A DNA stretch of 64,000 nucleotides from an uncultured Bacteroidales bacterium. GTDB lineage: Bacteria; Bacteroidota; Bacteroidia; Bacteroidales; Paludibacteraceae. The notes under the pieces were generated by a model. That model did not search any database. It was not told the origin of the DNA and saw only the letters and a program-made list of their open reading frames with translations. Numbering within the stretch: the first letter of the stretch is position 1; each line of letters opens with the position of its first letter. Below are positions 29,014 to 38,876 of the stretch, piece by piece. The position numbers were made by a program, and so were the translations under genes. The stretch lies in the NCBI GenBank assembly GCA_946187695.1, contig CAMHSB010000001.1, positions 237,606 to 301,605 on the forward strand, written 5' to 3'.

Positions 29014-31107
29014 ATGAAAAAAGTGATTTTTTTAGGAGTTATGGCTATGAGTTTATTAGCATGTAACAACACCAACCCCTTGTTGAAACAACCGGCTACT
29101 CCCTTTGGCGTACCGGCTTTCGACAAAGTGAAGATCGAGCATTACCTCCCTGCTTTTGAAGAAGCAATAGCAGCGCAGAAAGCAGAAGTAGAGGCTATCG
29201 CCAACAACGAAGCCGAACCTACGTTCGAGAATACCATCGTCGCGCTGGATAGAACCGGTTTGCTGCTGGACCGCGTGACGGGTGTGTTCTTCAATGTCTT
29301 GGAGGCGGACGGTAATGACGAGATGAATGAGATTGCCGAAACCGTAAGCCCTATGCTGAGTGAACTTTCGGATGGTATCATTCTGAACGAAAAACTCTTC
29401 CAACGCGTTAAATTTGTCTATGACCAACGCAACCAATTGGGCCTTAATCCGGAACAGATGCGTTTGGTAACCGAGACCTACAAGCATTTTGCGGACAACG
29501 GTGCCAACTTGCCGGAGGACAAGAAAGAGCGTCTGAAAGAGATCAACCAAGAACTGGGCTTGCTCTCGCTTAAGTTCGGTAACAATGTAGTAGCAGAGAC
29601 CAATGCTTGCCAGCGTTTTGTGGCAGACGAAGCCATGCTCAAGGGACTTCCGGAAAGCGCAAAAGCTGCGGCTGCGGAAGAAGCTGCTGCGGCAGGTCAT
29701 CCGGGAGAGTGGTTGTTTACCCCGAAGCGTACCAGTTTCACCCCGGTACTCCAGTATTGCGAGAACCGCGAGTTGCGTAAACAATTGCTGATGGACTATA
29801 CTACGCGTGCCAACCATGACAACGAGAACGATAATAAAGCTGTTATCCTGCGTGAAATGGAGTTGCGTATTGAGAAGGCAAAACTGTTTGGCTACGACAA
29901 TCCTGCCGACTATATCCTTGCCGATTGCATGGCAAAGAACCATCAGACCGTGGATGCATTCCTCCAATCCGTTTGGGCTCCTTCTTTGGAGGCGGCAAAG
30001 CGTGAAGCAGCAGCTTTGCAAGAGCTGCTCGAACAAGATTATCCGGGTGAGAAACTGCAACCATGGGATTGGTGGTTCTACGCAGAGAAACTGCGTAAGG
30101 CCAAATATGCGCTGGACGAAGAAGAGATCAAACCCTACTTCGAGTTGGACAACGTACGTAAGGGTGCGTTTGGCGTAGCGACCAAGTTGTACGGTGTGCA
30201 GTTTGAGAAACTGGATAATATGCCGGTTTATAATCCGGAAGTGGAGGTGTTCAAAGTGACCGAAGCGGATGGTAGCCTTGTCGGTATCCTCTATACCGAT
30301 TATTTCCCGCGTGCTGGCAAACGTCCGGGCGCATGGATGAACAACATCCTGCCGCAGTATATCGATGCTGAAGGAGTCGATCATCGTCCGGTCATCATTA
30401 ACGTAGGTAACTTCAACAAACCGACTGCCGGTAATCCGTCGTTGCTCTCTATGGACGATGTGGAGACGCTCTTCCATGAGTTTGGTCATGCATTGCATGG
30501 TCTGCTCTCGAAAGCACACTACAAATCGCTGAGCGGAACGAATACCCCGCGTGATTTCGTGGAACTGCCCTCGCAGTTCATGGAGAACTATGCGTACGAA
30601 CCGGAGGTGTTGAAGACCTATGCTTTCCATTATCAGACCGGAGAACTTATTCCGGATAGCCTGATTGCAAAGATCAATGCTGCAGGTAAGTTTAATCAGG
30701 GTTTTGTGACGACCGAATTGCTTTCGGCATCTATTCTCGATATGGACTTCCACGAGTTGACCTCCGCAGAGGGTCTCGATCTCAACGCTTTTGAAGCGCA
30801 GAGTTTGGCGAAGATGGGAATGATTGATGAGATTATCGTGCGTTATCGTCCGACCTTCTACAATCATATCTTTACCACCGGATATGAGGCTGGATATTAC
30901 AGTTATACTTGGGCTGCGGTACTTGATGCCGATGCTTTTGCTGCTTTCAAAGAGACCGGAGACCTCTTCGAACCCGAAACCGCTAAACGTTTCCGTCACT
31001 TGTTAGAGCAAGGAGGTACACGCGATGCACAAGAACTGTACATCGAGTTCCGTGGCAAGGAAGCCGATCCGGCTAACTTGTTGAGAAGGAAAGGCTTTAT
31101 CGAATGA
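29014..31107 (+). CDS. M3 family metallopeptidase (Dcp-like peptidyl-dipeptidase)
   Basis: LFHEFGHALHGLLS zinc motif; lipoprotein-like N-term LLACN. Confidence 0.92.
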   Translation: MKKVIFLGVMAMSLLACNNTNPLLKQPATPFGVPAFDKVKIEHYLPAFEEAIAAQKAEVEAIANNEAEPTFENTIVALDRTGLLLDRVTGVFFNVLEADGNDEMNEIAETVSPMLSELSDGIILNEKLFQRVKFVYDQRNQLGLNPEQMRLVTETYKHFADNGANLPEDKKERLKEINQELGLLSLKFGNNVVAETNACQRFVADEAMLKGLPESAKAAAAEEAAAAGHPGEWLFTPKRTSFTPVLQYCENRELRKQLLMDYTTRANHDNENDNKAVILREMELRIEKAKLFGYDNPADYILADCMAKNHQTVDAFLQSVWAPSLEAAKREAAALQELLEQDYPGEKLQPWDWWFYAEKLRKAKYALDEEEIKPYFELDNVRKGAFGVATKLYGVQFEKLDNMPVYNPEVEVFKVTEADGSLVGILYTDYFPRAGKRPGAWMNNILPQYIDAEGVDHRPVIINVGNFNKPTAGNPSLLSMDDVETLFHEFGHALHGLLSKAHYKSLSGTNTPRDFVELPSQFMENYAYEPEVLKTYAFHYQTGELIPDSLIAKINAAGKFNQGFVTTELLSASILDMDFHELTSAEGLDLNAFEAQSLAKMGMIDEIIVRYRPTFYNHIFTTGYEAGYYSYTWAAVLDADAFAAFKETGDLFEPETAKRFRHLLEQGGTRDAQELYIEFRGKEADPANLLRRKGFIE

Positions 31108-31613
31108 AACGACACACGCAAGAATTGTTATACCACTTATTGCCGGTAATCTTTTGGTTGCTGGCGGTAAGTGGTAGTGTCTTGCCGCTCGTGTGGCTGC
31201 CTTTGCCGACGAACTATCTATGGGGTTTTCTTGTGATTGCTATCGTGCTCACCTGCATTACTATTCTCGGTCGCATCAAGCGCCATGAGAGTTCTGTGGA
31301 GCAATGCTTTCAGGTGGCGATATTGCTGGGAATAGCTTCTTATTGGTTACCGACCGTACTCTTCCTTATGCTCCCTATCTGGGGATATCTCTATTATCAC
31401 CACATCTTTGATTTGCGATCCTTGCTTTCCACGCTCATTGGCTTTGCATTCGTGGCTATTTGGGCGTCGGTATTTATTTATATGGGTTGGATTGCCAATC
31501 CGTGGGCTGACTTCTTTGCCAAAGAAAACGCCTGGGGATGGATTCCCACAGGCGCAATCTTATTCGCTTGGTTCGCTTCTACCATTGCACGACAAAACCT
31601 GCGTGTACGTTGA
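31104..31613 (+). CDS. Hypothetical integral membrane protein
   Basis: Several TM helices; ATGA overlap with M3 gene. Confidence 0.7.
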   Translation: MKRHTQELLYHLLPVIFWLLAVSGSVLPLVWLPLPTNYLWGFLVIAIVLTCITILGRIKRHESSVEQCFQVAILLGIASYWLPTVLFLMLPIWGYLYYHHIFDLRSLLSTLIGFAFVAIWASVFIYMGWIANPWADFFAKENAWGWIPTGAILFAWFASTIARQNLRVR

Positions 31614-33759
31614 TGCCCGCTTGCGGGAAATACCATACATACGTACCGTCTGTACCTCCGTTGTTCACGTATTTCGTGTCGAATAGATTATTGCACTGAC
31701 ATTTGAGCGTAATGTCAGGTATATTGCTGTTCTTTATTGGAAGTGCATATGTAAGCAGCAGGTTAGTCACTGTGTAGGCTTTTAACTGTGCGTTGGCATC
31801 TTCGTAATTGCCAAGGTATTGGCTGCTGACCACCAATGTCTGGATGTCGGCATTGAAGCCTGCGTAGTGAAAACTAAAGGTGTTACCTGCAGTCCAGTCC
31901 GGCGAGAAAGAGATAGTACGCCATGTATTGCCGTCTCTCCAACGGTTACGACTCCATGTGAGGTTGCCTCTCCATGCAAACCAAGGTGTCCAATCGACAC
32001 CAAACTGGAACTCTGCGCCGCAGCGATATGAATCCTTCACGTTCGTGGTGTTCAGATAACCGACACTGCTCACATCGCCTGTGGCGATTAACTGATTGTC
32101 GTAGTCCATGCAATAGAGGTTCAATCCGATGGTCCATGGCATCGCATAGCCGTTCTTGAGTACGCCCGGCGAAGAAAAACTATATCCCAACTCGTAGTCA
32201 AACAGCACCTCCGGCTTCGGATCTTCCGGCGCCGTGTTGGTCACGAAGTTATTACGCGTTGGTTCACGGTGCGCCATGGCAAAAGTGGCAGACAGACGGT
32301 GACCCTTGTTGTCGTATGTCAAACCGGCTTTCGGGTTAAAGAAATGCCAGGTGCGATGTTTGTTAATCGCATCTCTGGCGTCCAAATAACTGGTCTCTTC
32401 GTTATCGCCCCAGATCTTATAGTCCACCAAACGGTATTGTACATCGCCATAGAGGCTCAGTTTCTCGCGGCCGCGGTGCAGTACGCGCCAGTTGGCTTTG
32501 GCATAGATATTGGCGTCTGTCTTCAGGCCGTGACCCTCGTAGTAAGGAATAAAACTACGTTGAACCGAGAGGGTGGTGTCGATGTTGCCGTATTGTAGAC
32601 CGCGATATTGGTTGAAGGCGACACCCATCTGTACATCCACTTTTTCATGCACATATTTCGTGCTTAAGATACCTCCGTAGAAATGGTTACGCAAGCCTTT
32701 CTGGGTGATGTTATCTGCCTCGTAGGTAGTCCAATCCGTAATTAACATCTCGTAAAAACCGGTTCCGTAGGTGTAGTGCGCCGTGGCGGAAAGCGTCCAG
32801 TGCATATTGAAGCGGTGTCCTACATGCAGGTGGACATGGTGTTGCTGGTAGTTATCGGTCTGGTTGTCGTAATAGGCTATATTGCCGTTTTTGTCGATGT
32901 ACTCGCCGGCGGGATTATAGCGTCGCTCGGCTTCGTTCTGACTGTAGGCATGGGCATCATCCACGCCGTACCAAGCCATATAGGTCTTCTCTTTTCCGCC
33001 AAAAGCGGTGAGGGTAACGGCTGTCTTGCTGTTCTGCCAGCCTAACTCACCCTGATAGCTGAGCAGGTCTGACCAGGCGCGGTCGATGTAGCCGTCAGAG
33101 TTTACTTTGGAGAATCGTCCGCCGAGATGCCATGCGCCTTTCTTGGAAGCCCTGTCACCCCAGTAACCGTCTATCTTCACCATCTCGCGGAAGGTATTGT
33201 ACATACCGCCGTTGAAGTCTATTTCGCCGCGTATAGGACCGGGATGTGCGCTTTCGGGAATAGACGCGTCCAAGGTCCTGAGGTTGACACTGGCACCGAA
33301 ACTACTACCGCCATTGGCACTTGTTCCCACACCTCGTTGTACCTGCAAACTGCTCACACCGCTTGCCATATCGGTGAGGTTGACCCAGAAGACTGATTGG
33401 CTCTCGGCATCATTGAGCGGCACCTCGTTCATGGTCATGTTGATACGCGTCTGATCGGTACCGCGCACATGGAAATAGGTGTAGCCTACACCCAAACCGT
33501 CATCTGAGGTCACTACCATCGAAGGGGAGGTACTCAGCAGGTACGGCAGGTTCTGACCCGAGTTATCTCGGTTCAGTTGCTCATGGGTCATCTCCTGCTT
33601 ACTGATAGTGGTTTGCATCACTGGAGCACTTACCACTATATCGGCCATCTGTTTGCCGATAATGGTAATGGTGTCCTCACTCGTCTGCGCAAACGCAGAC
33701 ACAACTAACAAACATGCTGCGATGCAGCATGCTGTTCGATAAGATGATTTTATCTTCAT
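31579..33759 (-). CDS. TonB-dependent receptor, predicted thiamin/TPP uptake
   Basis: Plug motifs YTYFHVRGTDQTRINMTMNEVPLNDAESQSVFWVNL; start at MKIKSSYR; TPP riboswitch immediately upstream. Confidence 0.9.
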   Translation of the reverse strand: MKIKSSYRTACCIAACLLVVSAFAQTSEDTITIIGKQMADIVVSAPVMQTTISKQEMTHEQLNRDNSGQNLPYLLSTSPSMVVTSDDGLGVGYTYFHVRGTDQTRINMTMNEVPLNDAESQSVFWVNLTDMASGVSSLQVQRGVGTSANGGSSFGASVNLRTLDASIPESAHPGPIRGEIDFNGGMYNTFREMVKIDGYWGDRASKKGAWHLGGRFSKVNSDGYIDRAWSDLLSYQGELGWQNSKTAVTLTAFGGKEKTYMAWYGVDDAHAYSQNEAERRYNPAGEYIDKNGNIAYYDNQTDNYQQHHVHLHVGHRFNMHWTLSATAHYTYGTGFYEMLITDWTTYEADNITQKGLRNHFYGGILSTKYVHEKVDVQMGVAFNQYRGLQYGNIDTTLSVQRSFIPYYEGHGLKTDANIYAKANWRVLHRGREKLSLYGDVQYRLVDYKIWGDNEETSYLDARDAINKHRTWHFFNPKAGLTYDNKGHRLSATFAMAHREPTRNNFVTNTAPEDPKPEVLFDYELGYSFSSPGVLKNGYAMPWTIGLNLYCMDYDNQLIATGDVSSVGYLNTTNVKDSYRCGAEFQFGVDWTPWFAWRGNLTWSRNRWRDGNTWRTISFSPDWTAGNTFSFHYAGFNADIQTLVVSSQYLGNYEDANAQLKAYTVTNLLLTYALPIKNSNIPDITLKCQCNNLFDTKYVNNGGTDGTYVWYFPQAGINVHAGFVVQW

Positions 33760-33828
33760 TTCCTTTAACAGCATTATCTGTTCAAGTTCCAAGGGTATAA
33801 TCTCAGCCGAAGCACCCCTATTGGTATG
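33760..33828 (-). promoter_or_regulatory. TPP riboswitch (THI element)
   Basis: Minus strand: AATAGGGGTGCTTCGGCTGAGATTATACCCTTGGAACTTGAACAGATAATGCTGTTAAAGGAA; contains GGGGUGC, CUGAGA, ACCC, GAAC.UGA and AACAG-AUAAUG-CUGUU. Confidence 0.92.
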
Positions 33829-33841
33829 TCGACTGCTGAAT

Positions 33842-34405
33842 TTAGCGAACGCGCTCGCAATAACTACCGTCGCGGGTGTCAATGCGGATGATCTCGCCTT
33901 CGTTGATGAAGAGTGGAACGCGTACTTCTGCTCCGGTCTCAACGGTTGCCGGTTTGAGAGTGTTCGTAGCAGTATCGCCTTTTAGACCCGGCTCCGTATA
34001 GGTCACTGCCAACTCTACTTTGGTCGGGAGTTCTGCGAAGAGCACGGTGTCGCTCGATGCGTCGGAAACAACGTCTACTACCATACCTTCTTTGAGAAAG
34101 TCAACGCCGGTAATCAGATCGTGTCCGATAGGAACTTGTTCGAAGGTCTCGTTGTTCATGAAGATATAGTCCTCACCCTCTTTGTAGAGGAACTGATACG
34201 GACGGCGCTCTACGCGTACATCTTCCAATTTCTCGCCGATATTGAAGCGGCGCTCCAGAACGCGACCGTCCACAACATCTTTGAACTTAACACGCATAAT
34301 GGTGTTGCCCTTACCCGGCTTTACATGCAAAAACTCGATTACAAAATACAAACGGCCGTCCATGCGGATACATACGCCGTTCTTAATGTCTTGACTGTTA
34401 ATCAT
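33842..34405 (-). CDS. efp: Elongation factor P
   Basis: [35 protein letters not shown]...; start reset to MINSQDI (34405). Confidence 0.95.
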   Translation of the reverse strand: MINSQDIKNGVCIRMDGRLYFVIEFLHVKPGKGNTIMRVKFKDVVDGRVLERRFNIGEKLEDVRVERRPYQFLYKEGEDYIFMNNETFEQVPIGHDLITGVDFLKEGMVVDVVSDASSDTVLFAELPTKVELAVTYTEPGLKGDTATNTLKPATVETGAEVRVPLFINEGEIIRIDTRDGSYCERVR

Positions 34406-34457
34406 ATTCGTATAATTTATATATTTTCTTGAAATTCGCTGCAAAATTAGTAAAAAA

Positions 34458-34489
34458 TTTGCATATATGCAAGAATTTTTGTAATTTTG
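34458..34489 (+). promoter_or_regulatory. marC promoter TTTG-N20-TAATTTTG, with 14-bp palindrome TTGCATATATGCAA (34459-34472) shared with divergent efp promoter
   Basis: Motif spacing; minus-strand TAATTTTG for efp at 34442-34449. Confidence 0.75.
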
Positions 34490-34511
34490 CGGTCTAAAAC
34501 AGCAAAATACT

Positions 34512-35123
34512 ATGGAATCAATACTGAATTTCTTTGGCACAGTCGATATTTGGGAGGTTTTATCCTCGTTCATTTTCCTGATCGCCATCATTGACCCCTT
34601 CGGAAATATCCCCGTTACGATTGCGATGCAAGAGCGTGGCATAAAGATCAGTGCATGGCGTGTTTGTTTGGCCAGTTGGATCATTCTTATGGCTTTCCTC
34701 TTTTTGGGGGAGTGGATTCTCAAACTGTTCGGCGTACAGATAGAGTATTTCGCTATTGCCGGTGGTTTTGTGATTTTCCTTATGGCGCTGGAGATGATTT
34801 TGGATATTGTTATTTTCCAGAACGACAAGTTGGAAGGAGAAGTGGGGAGTGGTAGTTCGATCGTACCCTTGGCTTTTCCGATGTATGCCGGCCCGGGTGC
34901 TTTTACGGCGCTTTTGGCTATTACGGCGGAGTATAGTATTGCCAGTCTTTGTGTGTCGTTGCTGCTCTGTATGATCACGCTTTATCTTGTACTGATAGGA
35001 ACGAACTGGCTTACCAAATATTTAGGGCAGACATCGCTCTACATCATCCGTAAGTTCTTCGGTATTATTGTGCTGGCCATCGCTTGTAAGCTGATGTTCG
35101 GTAACTTGGCTGCGATTTTTTAA
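34512..35123 (+). CDS. MarC family integral membrane protein
   Basis: [21 protein letters not shown]. Confidence 0.9.
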   Translation: MESILNFFGTVDIWEVLSSFIFLIAIIDPFGNIPVTIAMQERGIKISAWRVCLASWIILMAFLFLGEWILKLFGVQIEYFAIAGGFVIFLMALEMILDIVIFQNDKLEGEVGSGSSIVPLAFPMYAGPGAFTALLAITAEYSIASLCVSLLLCMITLYLVLIGTNWLTKYLGQTSLYIIRKFFGIIVLAIACKLMFGNLAAIF

Positions 35124-35135
35124 ACCCATAAAGAT

Positions 35136-35585
35136 ATGAAAAGTTTTAGTGAAATGACCATCGCGTTGGCGAGCGACCACGCTGGTTTTCCGTTGAAAGA
35201 AAAAGTTCAGTTGTTCTTGGAGGACAATGGAGCTAAAGTAAAGGATTTCGGTTGCTTTAACACCGAGAGTTGTGATTATCCTGATTTCGCTCACCCGCTG
35301 GCTGAGGCTGTAGAGAAAGGTGAGTACGAGTTCGGTATCGTCATCTGTTCGACGGGTAACGGCATCTGCATGACCGCCAACAAGCACCAAGGTATTCGTG
35401 CTGCGCTGTGTTGGGAGCCGAGATTGGCAGAACTGGCGCGTGCACACAACAATGCGAACGTGTTAAGTCTTCCTGCTAATTTCGTTTCAGCTGTTCAGGC
35501 ATTGGATATCGTTCGTACGTTCTTCCAGACGGATTTTGAAGGCGGGCGTCATGAGCGTCGTATTAACAAGATCCCGTGTAAGTAA
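35136..35585 (+). CDS. rpiB: Ribose 5-phosphate isomerase B
   Basis: IALASDHAGFPLKE, CSTGNGICMTANK. Confidence 0.93.
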   Translation: MKSFSEMTIALASDHAGFPLKEKVQLFLEDNGAKVKDFGCFNTESCDYPDFAHPLAEAVEKGEYEFGIVICSTGNGICMTANKHQGIRAALCWEPRLAELARAHNNANVLSLPANFVSAVQALDIVRTFFQTDFEGGRHERRINKIPCK

Positions 35586-36525
35586 CGCCATTAAGTGCTA
35601 CTGGAATTACGCACTGAGTCTTTTGGGCTTAGTGCGTATTTCTCATGCACCGACTTTTATTAGTGTAGAACCGGCTTCCGTCTGTCAGTTGCGTTGCCCA
35701 GAGTGTCCGGTCGGGCAGCGGAATACCCACACCTCGACATCTCGAGATGTCAAAAGGACAATGTCGTTGGAAGTGTGGGAACGGGTACTGACAGAGGCAA
35801 AGGATTATGCGCATACCATACAGTTCTATTTTCAAGGAGAACCGCTATTAAACAATGACCTGCCGCAGATGATACGAGAAGCGCACGAAGCCGGGTTATA
35901 CACGATTGTATCGACCAATGCGCAAGCCCTTACTCTGGAACTGGCAAAGGCATTGGTGGAGGCCGGACTTAGCCGTATTATTGTCTCGATGGACGGTCTT
36001 ACGGAGAAATCGTACCATGCGTATCGTGTTGGGGGAAGTCTGGAAAAGACGAAAGCTGCATTGCACTATCTAAGGGAGGCGAAAGAACATCTGCATGGTC
36101 GAACGATCATCGAGTTGCAGGTATTGCGTTTGCGGACCAACGAGCACGAGTGGTCGGAGTTTGAAAAGCAATACAAGGCATTGGGTGCGGATCGATTAGT
36201 CTTTAAGACGGCTCAACTCTATGACTACCGTAACGGAAACCCGCTCATGCCTTCAGACCCTCGTTATAGCCGCTATGTCCAAGGAGAAGACGGACACTAT
36301 CATCGCCGAAAGTTGCGGAGGGCTTGTTTGCGTGTCTGGAGTGGAGTGGTTGTTACAACGACCGGAGAAGTCTTACCTTGTTGTTATGACAAATCGCACG
36401 CGCACGCGTACGGTAATATTAAGGAGTCATCCTTAAAGGATTTGTTTGCCAACGAAAAGGCCCTTGCTTTTCGTCGCGTGGCGTTAGCACAAACCCCTCA
36501 AATCTGTAAAGAATGCTGGAAATAA
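35551..36525 (+). CDS. Radical SAM / SPASM domain protein
   Basis: CQLRCPECPVG; C-terminal CCYDKSHAHAYGNI...CKECWK; overlaps rpiB by 35 bp. Confidence 0.88.
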   Translation: MSVVLTRSRVSNAIKCYWNYALSLLGLVRISHAPTFISVEPASVCQLRCPECPVGQRNTHTSTSRDVKRTMSLEVWERVLTEAKDYAHTIQFYFQGEPLLNNDLPQMIREAHEAGLYTIVSTNAQALTLELAKALVEAGLSRIIVSMDGLTEKSYHAYRVGGSLEKTKAALHYLREAKEHLHGRTIIELQVLRLRTNEHEWSEFEKQYKALGADRLVFKTAQLYDYRNGNPLMPSDPRYSRYVQGEDGHYHRRKLRRACLRVWSGVVVTTTGEVLPCCYDKSHAHAYGNIKESSLKDLFANEKALAFRRVALAQTPQICKECWK

Positions 36526-37118
36526 AATCTTTTACATTTGGTCCTTTTGCCACGAATACTTATGTTGTTTCGGATGAGCAAGGCAAGGCTTTATTGGTGG
36601 ATCCGGCGTGCCTGTATGCTTTTGAACAGCAAGAGTTGGGCTCTTACTTGAAAGATTATACCCTGCAAGCAATTATTGCCACGCATGGTCATTTGGATCA
36701 TCTGTGGGGCGCACCGTGGGCTTGTGAGCAATGGTCGTTACCGGTACTCATGCATGACGCTGATTTTCCGCTAGCGAAAGCAATGCAGCAACAATATGAT
36801 TTCTTTGGCATTCGTGCGCAAGCAAAGCCTTTCCCGATGGAAGCGCTAACGAATCGACCTTTACCTTTTACCGTTATTCATACTCCCGGACATACACCGG
36901 GTTCGGTTTGCTTGTATTGGGAAGAAGAAAAGGTGCTCCTTTCGGGAGACACCTTATTCCATATGGGCTACGGTCGCACGGATCTGCCGGGAGGTGATTT
37001 CTACCAACTGATGGACTCGTTGGATAAACTCTTTCACTTACCGGAGGCTACGCGCGTGTATCCCGGTCACGGTGAGCATACATCTCTTCGTAGTACTTCT
37101 CGTAGTCGCCTGATGTGA
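36513..37118 (+). CDS. MBL-fold metallo-hydrolase (glyoxalase II-like)
   Basis: THGHLDH, HTPGHTPGS, SGDTLF, YPGHGEHT. Confidence 0.9.
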   Translation: MLEIKSFTFGPFATNTYVVSDEQGKALLVDPACLYAFEQQELGSYLKDYTLQAIIATHGHLDHLWGAPWACEQWSLPVLMHDADFPLAKAMQQQYDFFGIRAQAKPFPMEALTNRPLPFTVIHTPGHTPGSVCLYWEEEKVLLSGDTLFHMGYGRTDLPGGDFYQLMDSLDKLFHLPEATRVYPGHGEHTSLRSTSRSRLM

Positions 37119-38199
37119 TATTATCAAGCCATTCTTGGTTATCGAGGTACCAGCGAACAGTTTTCTCGATGCCTTCTTCGAACTGGAGGCTTGGCTCCCA
37201 GCCTAACTCGCGTTGTAGTTTGGTCGAGTCGATGGCATAGCGCATATCGTGTCCGGCGCGATCGGTGACGTAGGTGATCAGATCGAGGTCTGCACCTTCG
37301 GGACGACCAAGCAGTTTGTCGACGGTCTTGATGATGGTCTTGATGATGTCGATGTTCTTCCACTCGTTGAATCCACCGATGTTATAGGTCTCTGCAATCT
37401 TACCGTTGTGGAAGATCATGTCGATCGCACGTGCGTGATCTACGACATAGAGCCAATCGCGTACGTTCTCGCCCTTGCCATAAACAGGCAGCGGTTTGCG
37501 ATGACGGATATTATTGATGAAGAGCGGAATCAGTTTCTCGGGGAACTGGTAGGGACCGTAATTGTTCGAACAGTTCGTCACGATGGTCGGCATGCCGTAG
37601 GTGTCATGGAAAGCACGCACGAAGTGGTCAGATGATGCTTTCGAAGCCGAGTACGGCGAATGCGGGTTGTATTTGGTGGTCTCGTAGAAGAAATCCTCAC
37701 CGTACGCAAGATGATGCTCCGCAGAGGAAGCAGTCGTCGTGAACGGCGGCTCGATACCTTCGGGATGGGTGAGCTGTAACGCGCCATATACCTCATCGGT
37801 CGAGATATGATAGAAACGCTTGCCTTCCCATTTCTCCGGCAGGGATTCCCAGTAGAGTTTGGCAGCTTGGAGCATAGAGAGCGTACCCATGACGTTCGTG
37901 CGGGCGAAAGTGAAGGGATCTTTGATCGAACGATCTACGTGGCTCTCGGCAGCGAGATGAATCACGCCGGTGACGTGCTCTTCTTTCATGAGCGCAAAGA
38001 TCGTATCGAAGTCGCAGATGTCTGCACGTACGAAACGGTAGTTGGGTTTGTCCTCGATATCCTTGAGGTTTGCCAGATTACCTGCGTAGGTTAACTTATC
38101 CACGTTGATGATCCGGTAGTCTGGGTACTTGTTAACAAACAAGCGCACTACATGACTTCCGATAAACCCGGCTCCGCCGGTGATAATGATAGATTTCAT
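37048..38199 (-). CDS. rfbB: dTDP-glucose 4,6-dehydratase
   Basis: GGAGFIGSHVVR, YHISTDEVYG, YSASKASSDHFVRA. Confidence 0.95.
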   Translation of the reverse strand: MKSIIITGGAGFIGSHVVRLFVNKYPDYRIINVDKLTYAGNLANLKDIEDKPNYRFVRADICDFDTIFALMKEEHVTGVIHLAAESHVDRSIKDPFTFARTNVMGTLSMLQAAKLYWESLPEKWEGKRFYHISTDEVYGALQLTHPEGIEPPFTTTASSAEHHLAYGEDFFYETTKYNPHSPYSASKASSDHFVRAFHDTYGMPTIVTNCSNNYGPYQFPEKLIPLFINNIRHRKPLPVYGKGENVRDWLYVVDHARAIDMIFHNGKIAETYNIGGFNEWKNIDIIKTIIKTVDKLLGRPEGADLDLITYVTDRAGHDMRYAIDSTKLQRELGWEPSLQFEEGIEKTVRWYLDNQEWLDNITSGDYEKYYEEMYAHRDRDTRA

Positions 38200-38876
38200 A
38201 AAATATATTTTATTTGTTTATATTCATATTGACGGATCTGACCGTTGGTGTCGCGCAGGACTATTTCGCCGGTAGGCAGGACATCTTGTATCGCCGCTTC
38301 AAACCTTCCCATTTTATCTTCGAACGGCCAGAATCCTTCTCGGCGATAGAGATGCGACTTATAGTACGCCCATACATTCTGTTCGGGTTCGCTGAGTACG
38401 CTATGTACTGCTTCGAGCAGTTGGTTCATCAAACGTTCGATATCGTATTCTTGCCCGCGAATCTGCTTAAGCGATATAGGATTCGGCGCGTCTGAAACAA
38501 ATGTTGTCTGGTTGACATTCAATCCGATGCCTGCTATCGAGTAGCGTATCTCATTTCCTATAAGGGCGTTTTCTACCAATATGCCTGCTACTTTCTTATC
38601 CCTGTAATAAATGTCATTCGGCCATTTGATCGTACAATCTTCGCCTATTATCCGAATCATCGCCACACCAACCGCTATATTGAGGAAGTAGAGGTTCTTG
38701 TTCGGGGGCAGTAGGATGGAGCACAATAAGTTTTTGTTCGCTTCGCTTTCCCAACTATTGCCTGTTTGTCCGCGACCGGCTGTTTGGTATCCTGCATAGA
38801 TAAACTCCGGCGGATTACCTTCGGCAGCCAATTGCTTGAGCAGCGTGTTCGTACTATTGGTGTTGGCGATATACAT
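38196..38876 (-). CDS. birA: Biotin--[acetyl-CoA-carboxylase] ligase
   Basis: AGRGQTGNSWESE, KWPNDIYYRDKKVAGIL. Confidence 0.9.
   Translation of the reverse strand: MYIANTNSTNTLLKQLAAEGNPPEFIYAGYQTAGRGQTGNSWESEANKNLLCSILLPPNKNLYFLNIAVGVAMIRIIGEDCTIKWPNDIYYRDKKVAGILVENALIGNEIRYSIAGIGLNVNQTTFVSDAPNPISLKQIRGQEYDIERLMNQLLEAVHSVLSEPEQNVWAYYKSHLYRREGFWPFEDKMGRFEAAIQDVLPTGEIVLRDTNGQIRQYEYKQIKYIL

Noticed and set aside
29056-30999. 647-aa minus-strand ORF antisense to the M3 peptidase
   Set aside because: Full-length antisense of a clear conserved gene; no start context, no domain-like sequence; result of codon-phase bias
33760-33942. N-terminal 61 aa of the TonB receptor ORF
   Set aside because: This stretch is the TPP riboswitch and efp 3' end; the true start with signal peptide is at 33759
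33842-34978. 378-aa minus-strand ORF
   Set aside because: Only the last 187 aa (from 34405) are EF-P; the upstream part is antisense to marC
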